Assembly (NCBI GenBank): GCA_964414835.1
Contig: CAYPWY010000008.1
Location: forward strand, 1 to 64,000
Length of the DNA stretch: 64,000 nt
Direction of reading: 5' to 3'
Source of the DNA: Eshraghiella sp964414835
GTDB taxonomy: Bacteria; Bacillota; Clostridia; Lachnospirales; Lachnospiraceae
How positions within the stretch are numbered: the stretch's first letter is position 1; each line of letters starts with the position of its first letter. Under the pieces are notes generated by a model, which was not told the origin of the DNA, did not search any database, and saw only the letters and a list, made by a program, of their open reading frames with translations. A program made the translations under genes and the position numbers. Positions 18,401 through 26,800 of the stretch are shown in pieces.

Positions 18401-18882
18401 GATGTACGCTCTGTTCTTATATATATGCCGTCAGACACTATATGTGTGTCAGGCATTGTTTTAAACCATATATTCCGATAAATACCTGCTCCCGAATACC
18501 ATCTGGAATTAGGAAATCTGTGTGAGACTTTTACCTTAATCTCATTGGTACCGTTTTTAAGCAGATTAGTGATTTCAAGTTCAAAAGTATTATAACCGTA
18601 TTTCCATTCTCCTGCCTTAATGCCGTTGACATATACGACAGGCTCCATATAAGCACCTTCAAAACGAATGGCATAATGCGCATCTTTCTCCGGATTAAAA
18701 TCAAATGATTTACGATACCATCCCTCACTGTCCTCGTAAAGATTGCCGGTATCATAAATAAGCCAGTCATGTGGAATATCTACATCTGTCCAGCCGTCAG
18801 AATTAAAAACATCTTTCTCCGGTGTATCCGGTTTTACTTTAATAAACTGCCAATTATCATTAAATAGTCTTGCGCTTCTCAT
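15493..18882 (-). CDS. GH2 family beta-glycosidase (beta-galactosidase-like), multidomain
   Basis: 1129 residues without signal peptide, so probably cytoplasmic. Order: GH2 sugar-binding jelly roll (about 1-160, with VDIPHDWLI), immunoglobulin-like domain (160-270), TIM barrel (270-560) with RTSHNMP, acid/base Glu in WSIGNEIF and nucleophile Glu in IYGSETGS. Then come DUF4982/Big-like domains (about 570-750), a further beta domain, and a C-terminal CBM6-like or galactose-binding-like module ending FDWFRFR. The family hydrolyses beta-galactosides or related sugars; exact specificity is unclear. It lies between a sugar isomerase and a sugar-sensor cyclase in one operon. The intergenic gap upstream contains a strong hairpin. 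Confidence 0.9.
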   Translation of the reverse strand: MRSARLFNDNWQFIKVKPDTPEKDVFNSDGWTDVDIPHDWLIYDTGNLYEDSEGWYRKSFDFNPEKDAHYAIRFEGAYMEPVVYVNGIKAGEWKYGYNTFELEITNLLKNGTNEIKVKVSHRFPNSRWYSGAGIYRNIWFKTMPDTHIVSDGIYIRTERTSTGYNIKVSAEVNSDDKDLSVVYYVLDNQGNKVASEEFAPNETEIIAVGAPLEWSIKSPNLYVLRTELRKHGVTIDSVDTRFGFRTIRYDKNEGFFLNEKHVKINGVCMHHDLGALGAAVNKAAIRRQLQMMKDMGANAIRTSHNMPAVELLDLADEMGILIDDEAFDMWHMAKNKYDYARFFDEWAVKDIRNFVRRDRNHPSVIMWSIGNEIFDTHADREGGLASTKLLLKAVLENDPDHNAYATFGSNFLEGEPTQRCADELLLVGYNYAERLYDAHHKAHPDWVIYGSETGSTLQSRSVYHFPYSEAILTDVDEQCSALGNSTCSWGARNSEFCITTERDNKYSAGQFLWTGFDYIGEPTPYQTKNSYFGQVDTAGFPKDTYYIYQAEWTDYKTNPMVHLFPYWDFNHGQLIDVRVTSNAPVVELFFNGHSQGRFEIDHQNGTELVGHWVIPYTSGRLEAVAYDENGNEIARDVQQSFKDAADIVLKADKTTMLADGEDMVFVEINMYDSDGNEVKNANNRVQVEVIGAGRLAGLDNGDSTDYDQYKGNSRKLFMGKLLAMIAAGTEPGEIRVRVTSPSLKPAELVIESTASDVRQGISAKTANYKSEINEEIPIRKIDIQSLNGTKLTKEQPQTELKTVIYPADSTYKDLEWCVLNDAGVVSNLAEIVYENDKIMLYAKGDGKFNVKCYSRNGGGKVNVISMLGFEVDGIGSAFINPYEPIAAALYTISSAEMGNASEHGVATPKHKEAYIGFANVDFGSFGTDEVELNIFTHDQADFVVQLWSGIPNEAGSELILDGIYNKPVIWDVYQGEKFKLNKRIKGIRTICLLTKEFINIRDFIFTKPDKGLAQINAADNDKIYGDDFVVCGTSVNGIGNNVSIDFDDMDFGDGVRSIIVKGTSYTEVNTINIIFTDESGVQTRQMLEFLHTDSAEEKTFEIKEIKGLNKVTFVFLPGSHFDFDWFRFR

Positions 18883-18947
18883 AATATGCCATACCTTCCA
18901 TGGTTATATTTACAGGCTTGCTGCCCCTCATACCGATATATTAACAC

Positions 18948-18982
18948 GGCACCTGCCGGAGCATCGGCTCCGGCACAGTGCC
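18948..18982. other. Strong intercistronic hairpin between the isomerase and GH2 genes
   Basis: GGCAC...GTGCC with an inner perfect TGCCGGAGC/GCTCCGGCA stem. No U-run follows on the minus strand, so it looks like an RNA stabiliser or processing site rather than a terminator. Confidence 0.6.
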
Positions 18983-18989
18983 TTATATC

Positions 18990-20480
18990 CTACTTAAAAG
19001 GATTCTCTGTTTTATACATCATTCCCTTTGGCTGGTTGAAGTTAATCTCATCAGCAGGCACGCCAAGATACTTAAATACTTCGTAAAGCTCCTTGCCGAA
19101 GTGTCCGAATGCAACAGCTCCATGATGCGGATAGTTCTTCTCAATAAGCACGTGACGGTAGAATCTGTCCATCTCAGGAATAGCAAAAATTCCGATTGCA
19201 CCGAATGAACGTGTTGCAACAGGAAGCACCTCACCCTGTGCAATGTAAGCTCTTATCTTTGCGTCAGATGTGCTCTGAAGACGGAAGAATGTAATATCTC
19301 CCGGAATAATATCGCCCTCAAGAGTTCCGTTAGTAACCTCCTCCGGAAGAGCTCTTGCCATAATCATCTGGTTACGCATCTCGCAGAATGAAAGCTTTGT
19401 TGATGCCGTATTTCCGCAATGGAAGCCCATAAATACTTCGTTGCCTGTGTAGCTGTGCTTATCCTTGATATCCTCACAATAAATATCGGAAGGTACGGTG
19501 TTGTTAATGTCAAGAAGCGTTACTGTATCATTACTTACAACTGTACCTATAAACTCACTGAGTGCTCCGTAAATATCAACCTCGCATGATACAGGAATAC
19601 CCATCTTAGTAAGACGGCTGTTGACATAGCAAGGAACAAAACCAAACTGTGTCTGGAATGCAGGCCAGCATTTGCCGGCGATTGCAACATATTTCTTGTA
19701 ACCCTTGTGAGTTTCAATCCAGTCAAGAAGTGTAAGCTCATACTGAGCAAGCTTCTCAAGTACCTCCGGTTTCTTATTACCTGCACCGAGTTCCTCAGCC
19801 ATATCTTTTGCCACATCAGGGATTCTTGCATCGCCCTCATGTTTATTGAATGCTTCAAAAAGGTCAAGCTCTGAATTCTCTTCAATTTCAACATCAATAT
19901 TGTAAAGCTGCTTGATTGGTGCATTACATGCAAGGAAATTCTGTGGTCTTGGACCAAATGAAATAATTTTAAGGTCTCTTATTGCAATGATAGCTCTTGC
20001 AATAGGAGCAAACTCGTTAATCATATCAGCACATTCCTCTGCCGTTCCCACAGGATACTCAGGAATATATGCCCTTACGTTACGAAGCTTAAGATTGTAG
20101 CTTGCATTGAGCATACCGCAGTAAGCATCTCCACGTCCCTGAATAAGTCCGCCGTTAGCGGAGGTTTCCTCTGCTGCCGCAATAAACATGGCAGGTCCGT
20201 CAAAATGTTTTGCAAGAAGTGTCTCTGCGATTTCCGGACCGAAATTGCCAAGATATACAACAAGAGCGTTGCAGCCTGCTTTCTTGATGTCTTCCAATGC
20301 CTGTACCATATGAATTTCACTCTCTACGATACATATCGGACATTCATAAATATTATCGCTGCCGTACTTCTTCGTGTAAGCCTCAACAAGTGCCTTTCTT
20401 CTGTTAACAGATAATGTTTCAGGGAAGCAGTCTCTGCTGACTGCCACGATGCCGATTTTTTCCTTTGGCATATTTGTCAT
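18990..20480 (-). CDS. Sugar isomerase of the L-fucose/L-arabinose isomerase superfamily
   Basis: 496 residues from the ATG at 20480 (GGAGG eight bases upstream). Visible features are GIVAVSRDCFPETLS at the N-terminus, NFGPEIAETLLAK, and the C-terminal FucI-type region with EVDIYGALSE, GFHCGNTASTKL and a final HHGAVAFGHFGKEL. This fold interconverts aldoses and ketoses using a divalent metal. The neighbouring FGGY kinase resembles xylulokinase, so a pentose or deoxyhexose substrate is likely but not fixed by sequence. It is third in the operon, after the kinase and DUF4867 genes. Confidence 0.83.
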   Translation of the reverse strand: MTNMPKEKIGIVAVSRDCFPETLSVNRRKALVEAYTKKYGSDNIYECPICIVESEIHMVQALEDIKKAGCNALVVYLGNFGPEIAETLLAKHFDGPAMFIAAAEETSANGGLIQGRGDAYCGMLNASYNLKLRNVRAYIPEYPVGTAEECADMINEFAPIARAIIAIRDLKIISFGPRPQNFLACNAPIKQLYNIDVEIEENSELDLFEAFNKHEGDARIPDVAKDMAEELGAGNKKPEVLEKLAQYELTLLDWIETHKGYKKYVAIAGKCWPAFQTQFGFVPCYVNSRLTKMGIPVSCEVDIYGALSEFIGTVVSNDTVTLLDINNTVPSDIYCEDIKDKHSYTGNEVFMGFHCGNTASTKLSFCEMRNQMIMARALPEEVTNGTLEGDIIPGDITFFRLQSTSDAKIRAYIAQGEVLPVATRSFGAIGIFAIPEMDRFYRHVLIEKNYPHHGAVAFGHFGKELYEVFKYLGVPADEINFNQPKGMMYKTENPFK

Positions 20481-20527
20481 TTTAATTTCCTCCATTCTTT
20501 CAGGCTCACTTATACCTGAAAATCATT

Positions 20528-21148
20528 TTATTCATTAATATTAAGATTTTTACCTGCCAAGCCTATATGCTCGGAGCCTGTAAATCCGCCCTCCGCATGT
20601 CCTATAAGCCATTTGTTCACTGCCGTAATGAGCCTGTCCTCACCGTTGCTGTGTTCTTTCTTAAGAGGGAAGTTAGTTCCCCTCGGAAGTACAACCGCCA
20701 CTCTGAAGCCGCTGCCGCCGACTCCGCAGGGTGCATAATGAAGCGTTGTAGCATAAACCTCAACTGCCGTCCCCTTTGGAATAAGAAACGCTTCCATAAG
20801 AGAAGTATCATATGTGTAATCTGCGGTTATATCCTGCTGTTTTCCGAGAATCAGGATTGCATCTGTTGCCGCAACGTTAATCTCGCTGTCCCTATGATAC
20901 TCAACCGCATTCAAAAGTTCATTGTGACCGTCACAGTATCCTATCTGTATCGGCATTTCTCCATAAGCGATGCGTGAAAGTTCTTCCATAACAGGAAGTG
21001 TCTCCAGCGCCTCCACTGACGGTTCATACGCAACGCCGTCAGGAAGTGGCATCTCCTGCATTTTTTCCACCAGTCCGGTAAAATCAATACCTTCGACTAT
21101 TCTGCCGTATTTTTTAAATGCAGGGTCTGTTACCTGTAAAATCTTCAT
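20528..21148 (-). CDS. DUF4867 family protein, probable sugar-metabolism enzyme
   Basis: 206 residues, soluble, no signal peptide. A cupin-like pattern is visible: GYCDGHNELLNAVEYHRDSEINVAATDAILIL around 70-105, GTAVEVYATTLHYAPC around 130, and RVAVVLPRGTN. The His/Glu residues in that stretch could bind a metal. The family occurs beside sugar isomerases and FGGY kinases; no activity is known to me. The operon position between kinase and isomerase makes an epimerase or isomerase role attractive, by inference only. Confidence 0.7.
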   Translation of the reverse strand: MKILQVTDPAFKKYGRIVEGIDFTGLVEKMQEMPLPDGVAYEPSVEALETLPVMEELSRIAYGEMPIQIGYCDGHNELLNAVEYHRDSEINVAATDAILILGKQQDITADYTYDTSLMEAFLIPKGTAVEVYATTLHYAPCGVGGSGFRVAVVLPRGTNFPLKKEHSNGEDRLITAVNKWLIGHAEGGFTGSEHIGLAGKNLNINE

Positions 21149-21171
21149 ATCTGATATCCCTTTCCATAAAA

Positions 21172-22641
21172 TTACTGAATTTCATCAAATAACTGCTTGC
21201 ATGCAGGATAAATCTTCTTAAACTGATTATATCTTGCGTCGTATTTTGCCACAAGCTCAGGCTCAGGCTCAACAGTATCCACAACCTTTATGAACTTGTC
21301 GGCTATTTCTTCAACGCTTGCGTACTCGCCGTTAGCCACCGCAGCCAACATAGCGCCGCCCATTGAAGGTCCCTGCTCACTTTCGATGACATCTACTTTG
21401 ATGCCGAGAACGTTGGCAATAATCTTTTTCCAGAGAGGGCTTTTGGCACCGCCTCCGCAAATCTTGGTTCTTTCAATCTTAATGCCGAGAGACTTGGCAA
21501 CCTCAAATGAATCCCTGAGCGCAAACGCAACTCCCTCAAGGACTGCCTGTGTCATATCAGCCCTTGTTGTATCCATTGTCATACCGATAAATGTTCCTCT
21601 GGCATTAGGATTATTGTGAGGTGAACGCTCACCCATCAAATAAGGTAAAAAGTATACGTGGTTCTCTCCAAGCTTATCTATTGCTTTCTGTTCTGCCTGA
21701 TAATCCGTTGTTCCCACAATCTCATCCATCCACCACTTGTTGCAGGAAGCTGCGGAAAGCATACATCCCATAAGATGATAGTGTCCGTCTGCATGGTCGA
21801 AAGAATGAAGCGCATTGTTTTTATCAACTCCAAACTTATCTGATGAGATGAAAATAGTACCGCTGGTTCCAAGTGATATATTGCACTTGCCATCTCCCAC
21901 TGTTCCTGTTCCGACTGCCGCCGCAGCATTGTCACCTGCGCCTGCTGCCACTATACAGGTCTCAGGCACTCCAAGCTCTGCCGCTATCTCAGGAAGAAGC
22001 GTTCCGACTTTGTCGTAGCTTTCATACACTGTGGCAAGCTGTTCCTCCTTAACACCGCATATCTCACACATTTCTTTGGACCAGCATCTGTTCTTAACGT
22101 CAAAAATCAACATTCCGGAGGCATCCGAAACATCAGTGCAGAAAACTCCGCTGAGTTTATATGCTATGTAATCCTTAGGAAGCATTATCTTCCTTATTCT
22201 GGCAAAATTCTCAGGCTCCTTATTCTTAACCCAGAGGATTTTAGGTGCGGTAAATCCCGTAAATGAAATATTGGCCGTATACTGTGAAAGCCTGTCCTTG
22301 CCGATAACATTGTTAAGATAATCACACTCCTCAACAGTTCTTCCGTCATTCCAAAGAATTGCCGGTCTGATAACCTCATCATTTTCATCAAGAATTACAA
22401 GCCCGTGCATCTGTCCGCCAAAGCTTATGCCCGCAACCTGACTCTTATCCGCATCTGAAATAAGCTCCTTAATTCCCTCCATTGTGTTGGAAAACCAATC
22501 CTCAGGTTTCTGCTCTGACCAACCCGGATGCGGGAAATACAGCGGGTATTCCCTTGACACAATATTGACAATTGTGCCTTCTGAATCCATCAAAAGCAGC
22601 TTGACTGCCGATGTACCCAAATCAACACCTATATAAAACAT
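21172..22641 (-). CDS. FGGY-family carbohydrate kinase, xylulokinase-like
   Basis: 489 residues, the normal XylB length. It starts MFYIGVDLGTSAVKLLL (phosphate-1 motif). Then come GWSEQKPEDWF, SFGGQMHGLVILDE, AILWNDGRTVEEC, GAGDNAAAAVGTGTV, the second FGGY signature MGERSPHNNPNARG, and the adenosine motif CGGGAKSPLWKKI. It phosphorylates a ketopentose, most likely D-xylulose. The ATG at 22641 follows AAAGGAGG; an in-frame start ten codons upstream is less likely. It is the first gene of the minus-strand operon ending in luxS. Confidence 0.9.
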   Translation of the reverse strand: MFYIGVDLGTSAVKLLLMDSEGTIVNIVSREYPLYFPHPGWSEQKPEDWFSNTMEGIKELISDADKSQVAGISFGGQMHGLVILDENDEVIRPAILWNDGRTVEECDYLNNVIGKDRLSQYTANISFTGFTAPKILWVKNKEPENFARIRKIMLPKDYIAYKLSGVFCTDVSDASGMLIFDVKNRCWSKEMCEICGVKEEQLATVYESYDKVGTLLPEIAAELGVPETCIVAAGAGDNAAAAVGTGTVGDGKCNISLGTSGTIFISSDKFGVDKNNALHSFDHADGHYHLMGCMLSAASCNKWWMDEIVGTTDYQAEQKAIDKLGENHVYFLPYLMGERSPHNNPNARGTFIGMTMDTTRADMTQAVLEGVAFALRDSFEVAKSLGIKIERTKICGGGAKSPLWKKIIANVLGIKVDVIESEQGPSMGGAMLAAVANGEYASVEEIADKFIKVVDTVEPEPELVAKYDARYNQFKKIYPACKQLFDEIQ

Positions 22642-22819
22642 CTCATTCCTCCTTTGCCCATTCGAGCACACTATATCACTTTTATGATATTATAAAATAA
22701 TGAGAAGTTCAATGATATAATACCATAATAATTTTACATTTTTAATGGAAAAATTATTGAATTTTTGCTTTGACCCGGTTATATCTAATTTTTATGCCTA
22801 TCCAACTCTAATCCTGCTA

Positions 22820-22848
22820 TTGCCAATATATTATTTTACAGTTATAAT
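22820..22848 (+). promoter_or_regulatory. Promoter of the surface protein gene
   Basis: TTGCCA, 17-base spacer, perfect TATAAT, 35 bases before the ATG at 22883. It makes an in-frame reading from 22745 unlikely. Confidence 0.75.
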
Positions 22849-22882
22849 TATATACGCAAAATATAAAGAGGAGGTATTTCTA

Positions 22883-23692
22883 ATGAAAAGAAATCTCAAA
22901 AAACTCATGGCATTTCTCCTTGCGGCGATTATGCTTATAGCTTTCCCTGTAATGGCGTTTGCTGACGATGAGGAGGTTGCTGAATTTGACCCTAACGGAG
23001 TGTACCACGCAAGACTTGGTATTCAGGCAAAAACCTCTGACGGAGTCACATGGATGCAGAGATTAGGCTATTATCATGATGACGACGGAGATGTTGTCTG
23101 TACAGGAACCGAAGGTGAGGATGGATATGTGGCTTATGACAGTACATTTACAGACGCTGTAATTGAAGGAAACGGTACATACAGCGTAATCCTTAACAGT
23201 ACTGACCTTGGTCAGGCTGCAACATTCACCCAGCTTCAGGTATCAACCGACATTCCTATGAATGATACTGTCAAATTCACAGACCTGAAGGTTGAAATTA
23301 ATGGTCTTACAGCAGCAAAATATTCCGATGTGTACGTTGACAACGACGCTGTTGCCGGTCCGTATATGTGTCTTGTGGCATACAATGATTGGAGAAGCGA
23401 CCTTTTAGCACAGTCAGACTGTATGGCTGCGGATGATGCAATTCCTACTGACGGCGACATTGAAATCAAACTTACATTTACCGTAAGCGGATTTGCCAAT
23501 GACGCTCCTACAGAAGCGCCAACAGAAGCTGCAACAGATGCTCCTGCTTCTGACAGCAGTTCTTCTTCAAGCGAAAGCTCAAGCAGTTCACTTTCAACAG
23601 GCGCAATCATCGGCATTGTTGCAGGCGTTGTGGTAGTCATCATAATCATCATCGTAGTGGCAGCTAACGCTTCCAAAAAGAAAAAGAACTAA
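22883..23692 (+). CDS. Secreted, membrane-anchored surface protein
   Basis: 269 residues. Residues 1-30 are a classic signal peptide (MKRNLKKL... ending VMAFADD). Residues about 35-205 are an acidic, beta-rich domain of unknown family containing WMQRLGYYHDDDGD and an IEIKLTFTVSGF strand. A Pro/Thr/Glu/Ala linker (PTEAPTEAATDAPA) and a Ser-rich stretch lead to a membrane helix (GAIIGIVAGVVVVIIIIIVV) and a KKKKN tail. There is no LPXTG, so it is held by the helix rather than by sortase. GGAGG precedes the start. It diverges from the FGGY kinase and may bind a sugar, but that is a guess from context. Confidence 0.8.
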   Translation: MKRNLKKLMAFLLAAIMLIAFPVMAFADDEEVAEFDPNGVYHARLGIQAKTSDGVTWMQRLGYYHDDDGDVVCTGTEGEDGYVAYDSTFTDAVIEGNGTYSVILNSTDLGQAATFTQLQVSTDIPMNDTVKFTDLKVEINGLTAAKYSDVYVDNDAVAGPYMCLVAYNDWRSDLLAQSDCMAADDAIPTDGDIEIKLTFTVSGFANDAPTEAPTEAATDAPASDSSSSSSESSSSSLSTGAIIGIVAGVVVVIIIIIVVAANASKKKKN

Positions 23693-23713
23693 ACCGATAA
23701 GTATATACCACCA

Positions 23714-23756
23714 TATAAAAATCCCTGTGGAATAATAATCCACAGGGATTTTTATA
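23714..23756. terminator. Bidirectional terminator
   Basis: A perfect 18-bp stem (TATAAAAATCCCTGTGGA and its complement) with a 7-base loop between the convergent surface-protein and EAL genes; A- and T-rich flanks give a U-tract on both strands. Confidence 0.85.
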
Positions 23757-23839
23757 CTGCTTTAAATCCGTAATGAGCCGATATTCGGAAGTACCGCCTT
23801 GTACGGTTGAATGACCGCTGCAGGTCAATGACACATACA

Positions 23840-25540
23840 TCATTTTCTGACTTCCACACACCCTTTGCCGTCCTTGACAAACTTACGCTCAAACTGTTCA
23901 AGAGGCATCGGTTTGCCGAAATAATAACCCTGAATGTAATCCGGTTTTATATGGCATATTCTCTCTAATTCCTCCGACGTCTCAATACCCTCAATACAGA
24001 ATTTGGAATCAATGCTGTGAGTCATATCCGACATATGCTGCAGCAGATTATATTCATAATCATTTTTCAATGCCTTCAATGTAAACGAACGGTCTATTTT
24101 AATTATATTAGGTGTAAGATTATACAGATAATGGAAATTGGAATAGCCTGTTCCGAAGTCATCCAATGCTATAGGTATTCCATGCATCTTAAGTCCTTCA
24201 CAGAAGCTGATAAAGCTCTCATCAGATTCCACAAATCCGCTTTCCGTAAGTTCTACCACAAGACTTCCCGGCTTAAGACCCGATTCCTGTAAAAGCTTAA
24301 GAATATCTGACAAAACATTGCTCTTGAGCACCTGAATATATGACAGGTTAAAAGACACATGAAAATCCGGGATATATCTCTGCATATATTTGCATGCATA
24401 TATCGCCTGCGAGGCAACCCATCTTCCCACAGGAATAATAAGACCGCTTTCCTCCAACAAAGGTATAAACTCCGCAGGAGATACCTGTCCTATTTCTTCA
24501 CCGGCAAATCTCAAAAGCGCCTCCGCATGGGACAGCTTACCGCTTTTTATATCCACTATAGGCTGAAAATACGTATTGAAACCCTCAAATGCCTGATTGA
24601 CACTCTGTCTCATAATATTTATAAGCTTTCTCTTGCGCCTGAATGCATTATAGTCACTTTCATTATATACATAATAACGGTTTTTGCCGTTATCCTTTGC
24701 CTTATTTAAAGCAAACTCAGAAAGCTTCATAAACTCATAATAATCGTAGTTTTCGGACTGGTTCAAATCAAATATGCCTGCCGACACCGTAAAGAACACT
24801 TCATAATGGTTACTGGCGATAAATTTATTAATCCTGTCCACAACCTTATTATACATCGTCTGGGCATCAAATACTCCATGTCCGGAATAATCAAGTATCA
24901 TAAACTCATCTGCTGCAAGCTTATACAGCTTCTGACCGTTTTTAACACATTCGTCTATGCACTCTGCCGTCTTGCGCAGAATCATATCTCCGTAATCAAG
25001 TCCCCGGTTCTCGTTAATTTCCTTGAAATTGTCAATTCCCAGTCTTAACAAAAATCCGCCGCAATCTGCGTCAACAAGCGTTTTAATATCCTCCTTGAAA
25101 ATAACATCTCCCTGAAGTCCGCTGACATTGTCTGCACGCTGTTTAACACCGATTTCATTGATGCATCCGACTAAATATATCGGAGAATTGTTCATATCAC
25201 GAATAACCCGACCCCGGCAGTTAATCCATATAGCCTTACCCTGACGGTCCTGCCACCGGTACTGCAGGTTATGAAATGTAAAATTCTCATCGTTATATAT
25301 CTTTGCTATATCCTTTGAAAGCATATCCCAATCATCAGGATGTACCAATTCCTGAAGCCGAGCATTTACATCATTAAATGTGCTGGAAGGCAAAAGAAAA
25401 CGCTCCACCGCTAAAGGAGATATGCAATACAGGTCATTGACCAAATCATAGATATACAGATAATCATCCATACATGGACTCAGCGCATCAATAATGCCCT
25501 TAAATTGTTCTAAATCTATATTACCGTTGTTCATTTCCAT
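23840..25540 (-). CDS. PAS-GGDEF-EAL protein, probable c-di-GMP phosphodiesterase
   Basis: 566 residues from the ATG at 25540 (GGTGG eight bases upstream). A PAS domain at about 10-130 ends with the PAS-fold segment YRWQDRQGKAIWINCRGRVI. The GGDEF domain (about 140-295) has AADEF in place of GGDEF and so is probably inactive as a cyclase. The EAL domain (about 310-555) keeps EALLRF, ELTESG, DDFGTGYSNF, KIDRSF and GYYFGKPM, so phosphodiesterase activity is likely. No membrane segment: a cytoplasmic enzyme that would lower c-di-GMP in response to a PAS signal. Confidence 0.88.
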   Translation of the reverse strand: MEMNNGNIDLEQFKGIIDALSPCMDDYLYIYDLVNDLYCISPLAVERFLLPSSTFNDVNARLQELVHPDDWDMLSKDIAKIYNDENFTFHNLQYRWQDRQGKAIWINCRGRVIRDMNNSPIYLVGCINEIGVKQRADNVSGLQGDVIFKEDIKTLVDADCGGFLLRLGIDNFKEINENRGLDYGDMILRKTAECIDECVKNGQKLYKLAADEFMILDYSGHGVFDAQTMYNKVVDRINKFIASNHYEVFFTVSAGIFDLNQSENYDYYEFMKLSEFALNKAKDNGKNRYYVYNESDYNAFRRKRKLINIMRQSVNQAFEGFNTYFQPIVDIKSGKLSHAEALLRFAGEEIGQVSPAEFIPLLEESGLIIPVGRWVASQAIYACKYMQRYIPDFHVSFNLSYIQVLKSNVLSDILKLLQESGLKPGSLVVELTESGFVESDESFISFCEGLKMHGIPIALDDFGTGYSNFHYLYNLTPNIIKIDRSFTLKALKNDYEYNLLQHMSDMTHSIDSKFCIEGIETSEELERICHIKPDYIQGYYFGKPMPLEQFERKFVKDGKGCVEVRK

Positions 25541-25658
25541 ACTTTTCGCCACCCTTAAATACATAATCCGTTTCCCAAAATTAGGGTGTCCCCCATATTA
25601 TATACCGCTACATACTTATATGTGCTTGTGAAGCTGACGGTACAAAATTAAACATCTG

Positions 25659-26435
25659 TTAAAGAGTCTCATTGATTCTGCCAATGGAAGACGATATGCT
25701 TACCGACACATCCTTGATACTCTTATATATATCTGATGAATGTCTTGACAAATCTCCCATCTGCTTTGCCACAACTGCAAAACCTACACCGACCTCACCT
25801 GCTCTTGCAGCCTCAATTGAAGCATTAAGAGTAAGTATATTCTGCCTTGAGGCAATTGTCTCAAGTTCCTTGGTCTTATCGGAAATTGCTTTGACACTGT
25901 TGGTAAGATTAGCCATCTCATCATTAATTACCTTAAGCTCTCTTGCATTTTTCCATTCAACATATGCCAGATTAGCCATCTCATTAACCGTATCACTGAG
26001 AAGCTGTGCAGCCGCCCTTATTGAGCTTTCATTTCTGATAGGCACTTTATTAAGTGCGTCTATGTACTGTGCCGGTTCAATTCCCAACTCTCTGGCTATC
26101 TGTTCAAACTTGGCTGTATCCGGCTCCACAGGCAAAACCTGTCCGCCTATTATTGAACCAACATTCTCGCCGTCTACTATAATATCCGATGCAAAATCCA
26201 TTAACCCTGCATGGCAATAATATACACCCTTACATTCGTTATCACACTTAATACAACGCCGGTTTCCCTCCGGGGAATTACGTGTATATTTCATACAGAA
26301 ATCCGTAAAATTACTTCCTTCTGTGATATAATTACCATCTTGATCCACTGCTATTGCAGCAAGCCCTGTAGCATCAGAAAACATATCCTGTATCTGCTGG
26401 AGCTTATCCATATCCATAAAATCTTTTAAATACAT
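25659..26435 (-). CDS. Soluble PocR-domain chemoreceptor with a minimal MCP hairpin
   Basis: 258 residues, no membrane helix. Residues about 8-165 are a PocR sensory domain (FCMKYTRNSPEGNRRCIKCD, YYCHAGLMDFASDIIVDG, IGGQVLP) with its typical Cys pattern. Residues about 170-258 are a short coiled coil carrying the MCP hairpin tip (NILTLNASIEAARAGEVGVG FAVVA), the part that contacts CheA and CheW. PocR domains are known to bind small diols or metabolites. The signalling module is far shorter than in standard receptors, so it looks like a cytoplasmic mini-receptor. GGAGG lies before the ATG. Confidence 0.85.
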   Translation of the reverse strand: MYLKDFMDMDKLQQIQDMFSDATGLAAIAVDQDGNYITEGSNFTDFCMKYTRNSPEGNRRCIKCDNECKGVYYCHAGLMDFASDIIVDGENVGSIIGGQVLPVEPDTAKFEQIARELGIEPAQYIDALNKVPIRNESSIRAAAQLLSDTVNEMANLAYVEWKNARELKVINDEMANLTNSVKAISDKTKELETIASRQNILTLNASIEAARAGEVGVGFAVVAKQMGDLSRHSSDIYKSIKDVSVSISSSIGRINETL

Positions 26436-26675
26436 ACTAAACCTCCGTACCGTCTTTATTAGTCAATCGGATGATATTCTTTTTTGAGTATAGCACTATT
26501 GCACAAAAAAGTCCACTCAAATATAAATTTTATGGTATTTTTAATGAATTTTCTGATATGTTTCGGATTTGTATGCACACTCCCAAAAAGCACAGGCTCC
26601 GGCTTGACCGTTTCAGTAATCAGGATATATAAACGGCGGCATATTCTGCCGCCTGCAAATGCCGTATATAATTAT

Positions 26676-26704
26676 TTTACAAAAATGACAATATGTGATA
26701 TAAT
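26676..26704 (+). promoter_or_regulatory. Upstream (P1) promoter of tRNA-Gly
   Basis: TTTACA, 17-base spacer, TATAAT, followed by GAGCGCAAGCGGGC. Confidence 0.65.
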
Positions 26705-26800
26705 GAGCGCAAGCGGGCGGGAGCAGGCGGCAGCCTATTCATCGCCAGCGGCGAATGTTGATTACAAGCTGTGCTTGTAATATAATGAGCGCAAGCGGGC
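26698..26800 (+). repeat. 21-base direct repeat, two copies 82 bases apart
   Basis: Exact copies at 26698-26718 and 26780-26800, each covering a -10 box and the following GAGCGCAAGCGGGC. Confidence 0.8.
26758..26786 (+). promoter_or_regulatory. Downstream (P2) promoter of tRNA-Gly with an inverted repeat in its spacer
   Basis: TTGATT, 17-base spacer, TATAAT. The spacer is filled by the perfect inverted repeat TTACAAGC/GCTTGTAA (26762-26780), which could be an operator. Confidence 0.75.

Noticed and set aside
22745..22882. N-terminal extension of the surface protein
   Set aside because: It would place the promoter inside the gene and put a hydrophobic stretch before a clean signal peptide.
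23560..23692. LPXTG sorting signal in the surface protein, to pair with sortase B
   Set aside because: No LPXTG-like sequence precedes the C-terminal helix; it reads SLSTGAIIG.
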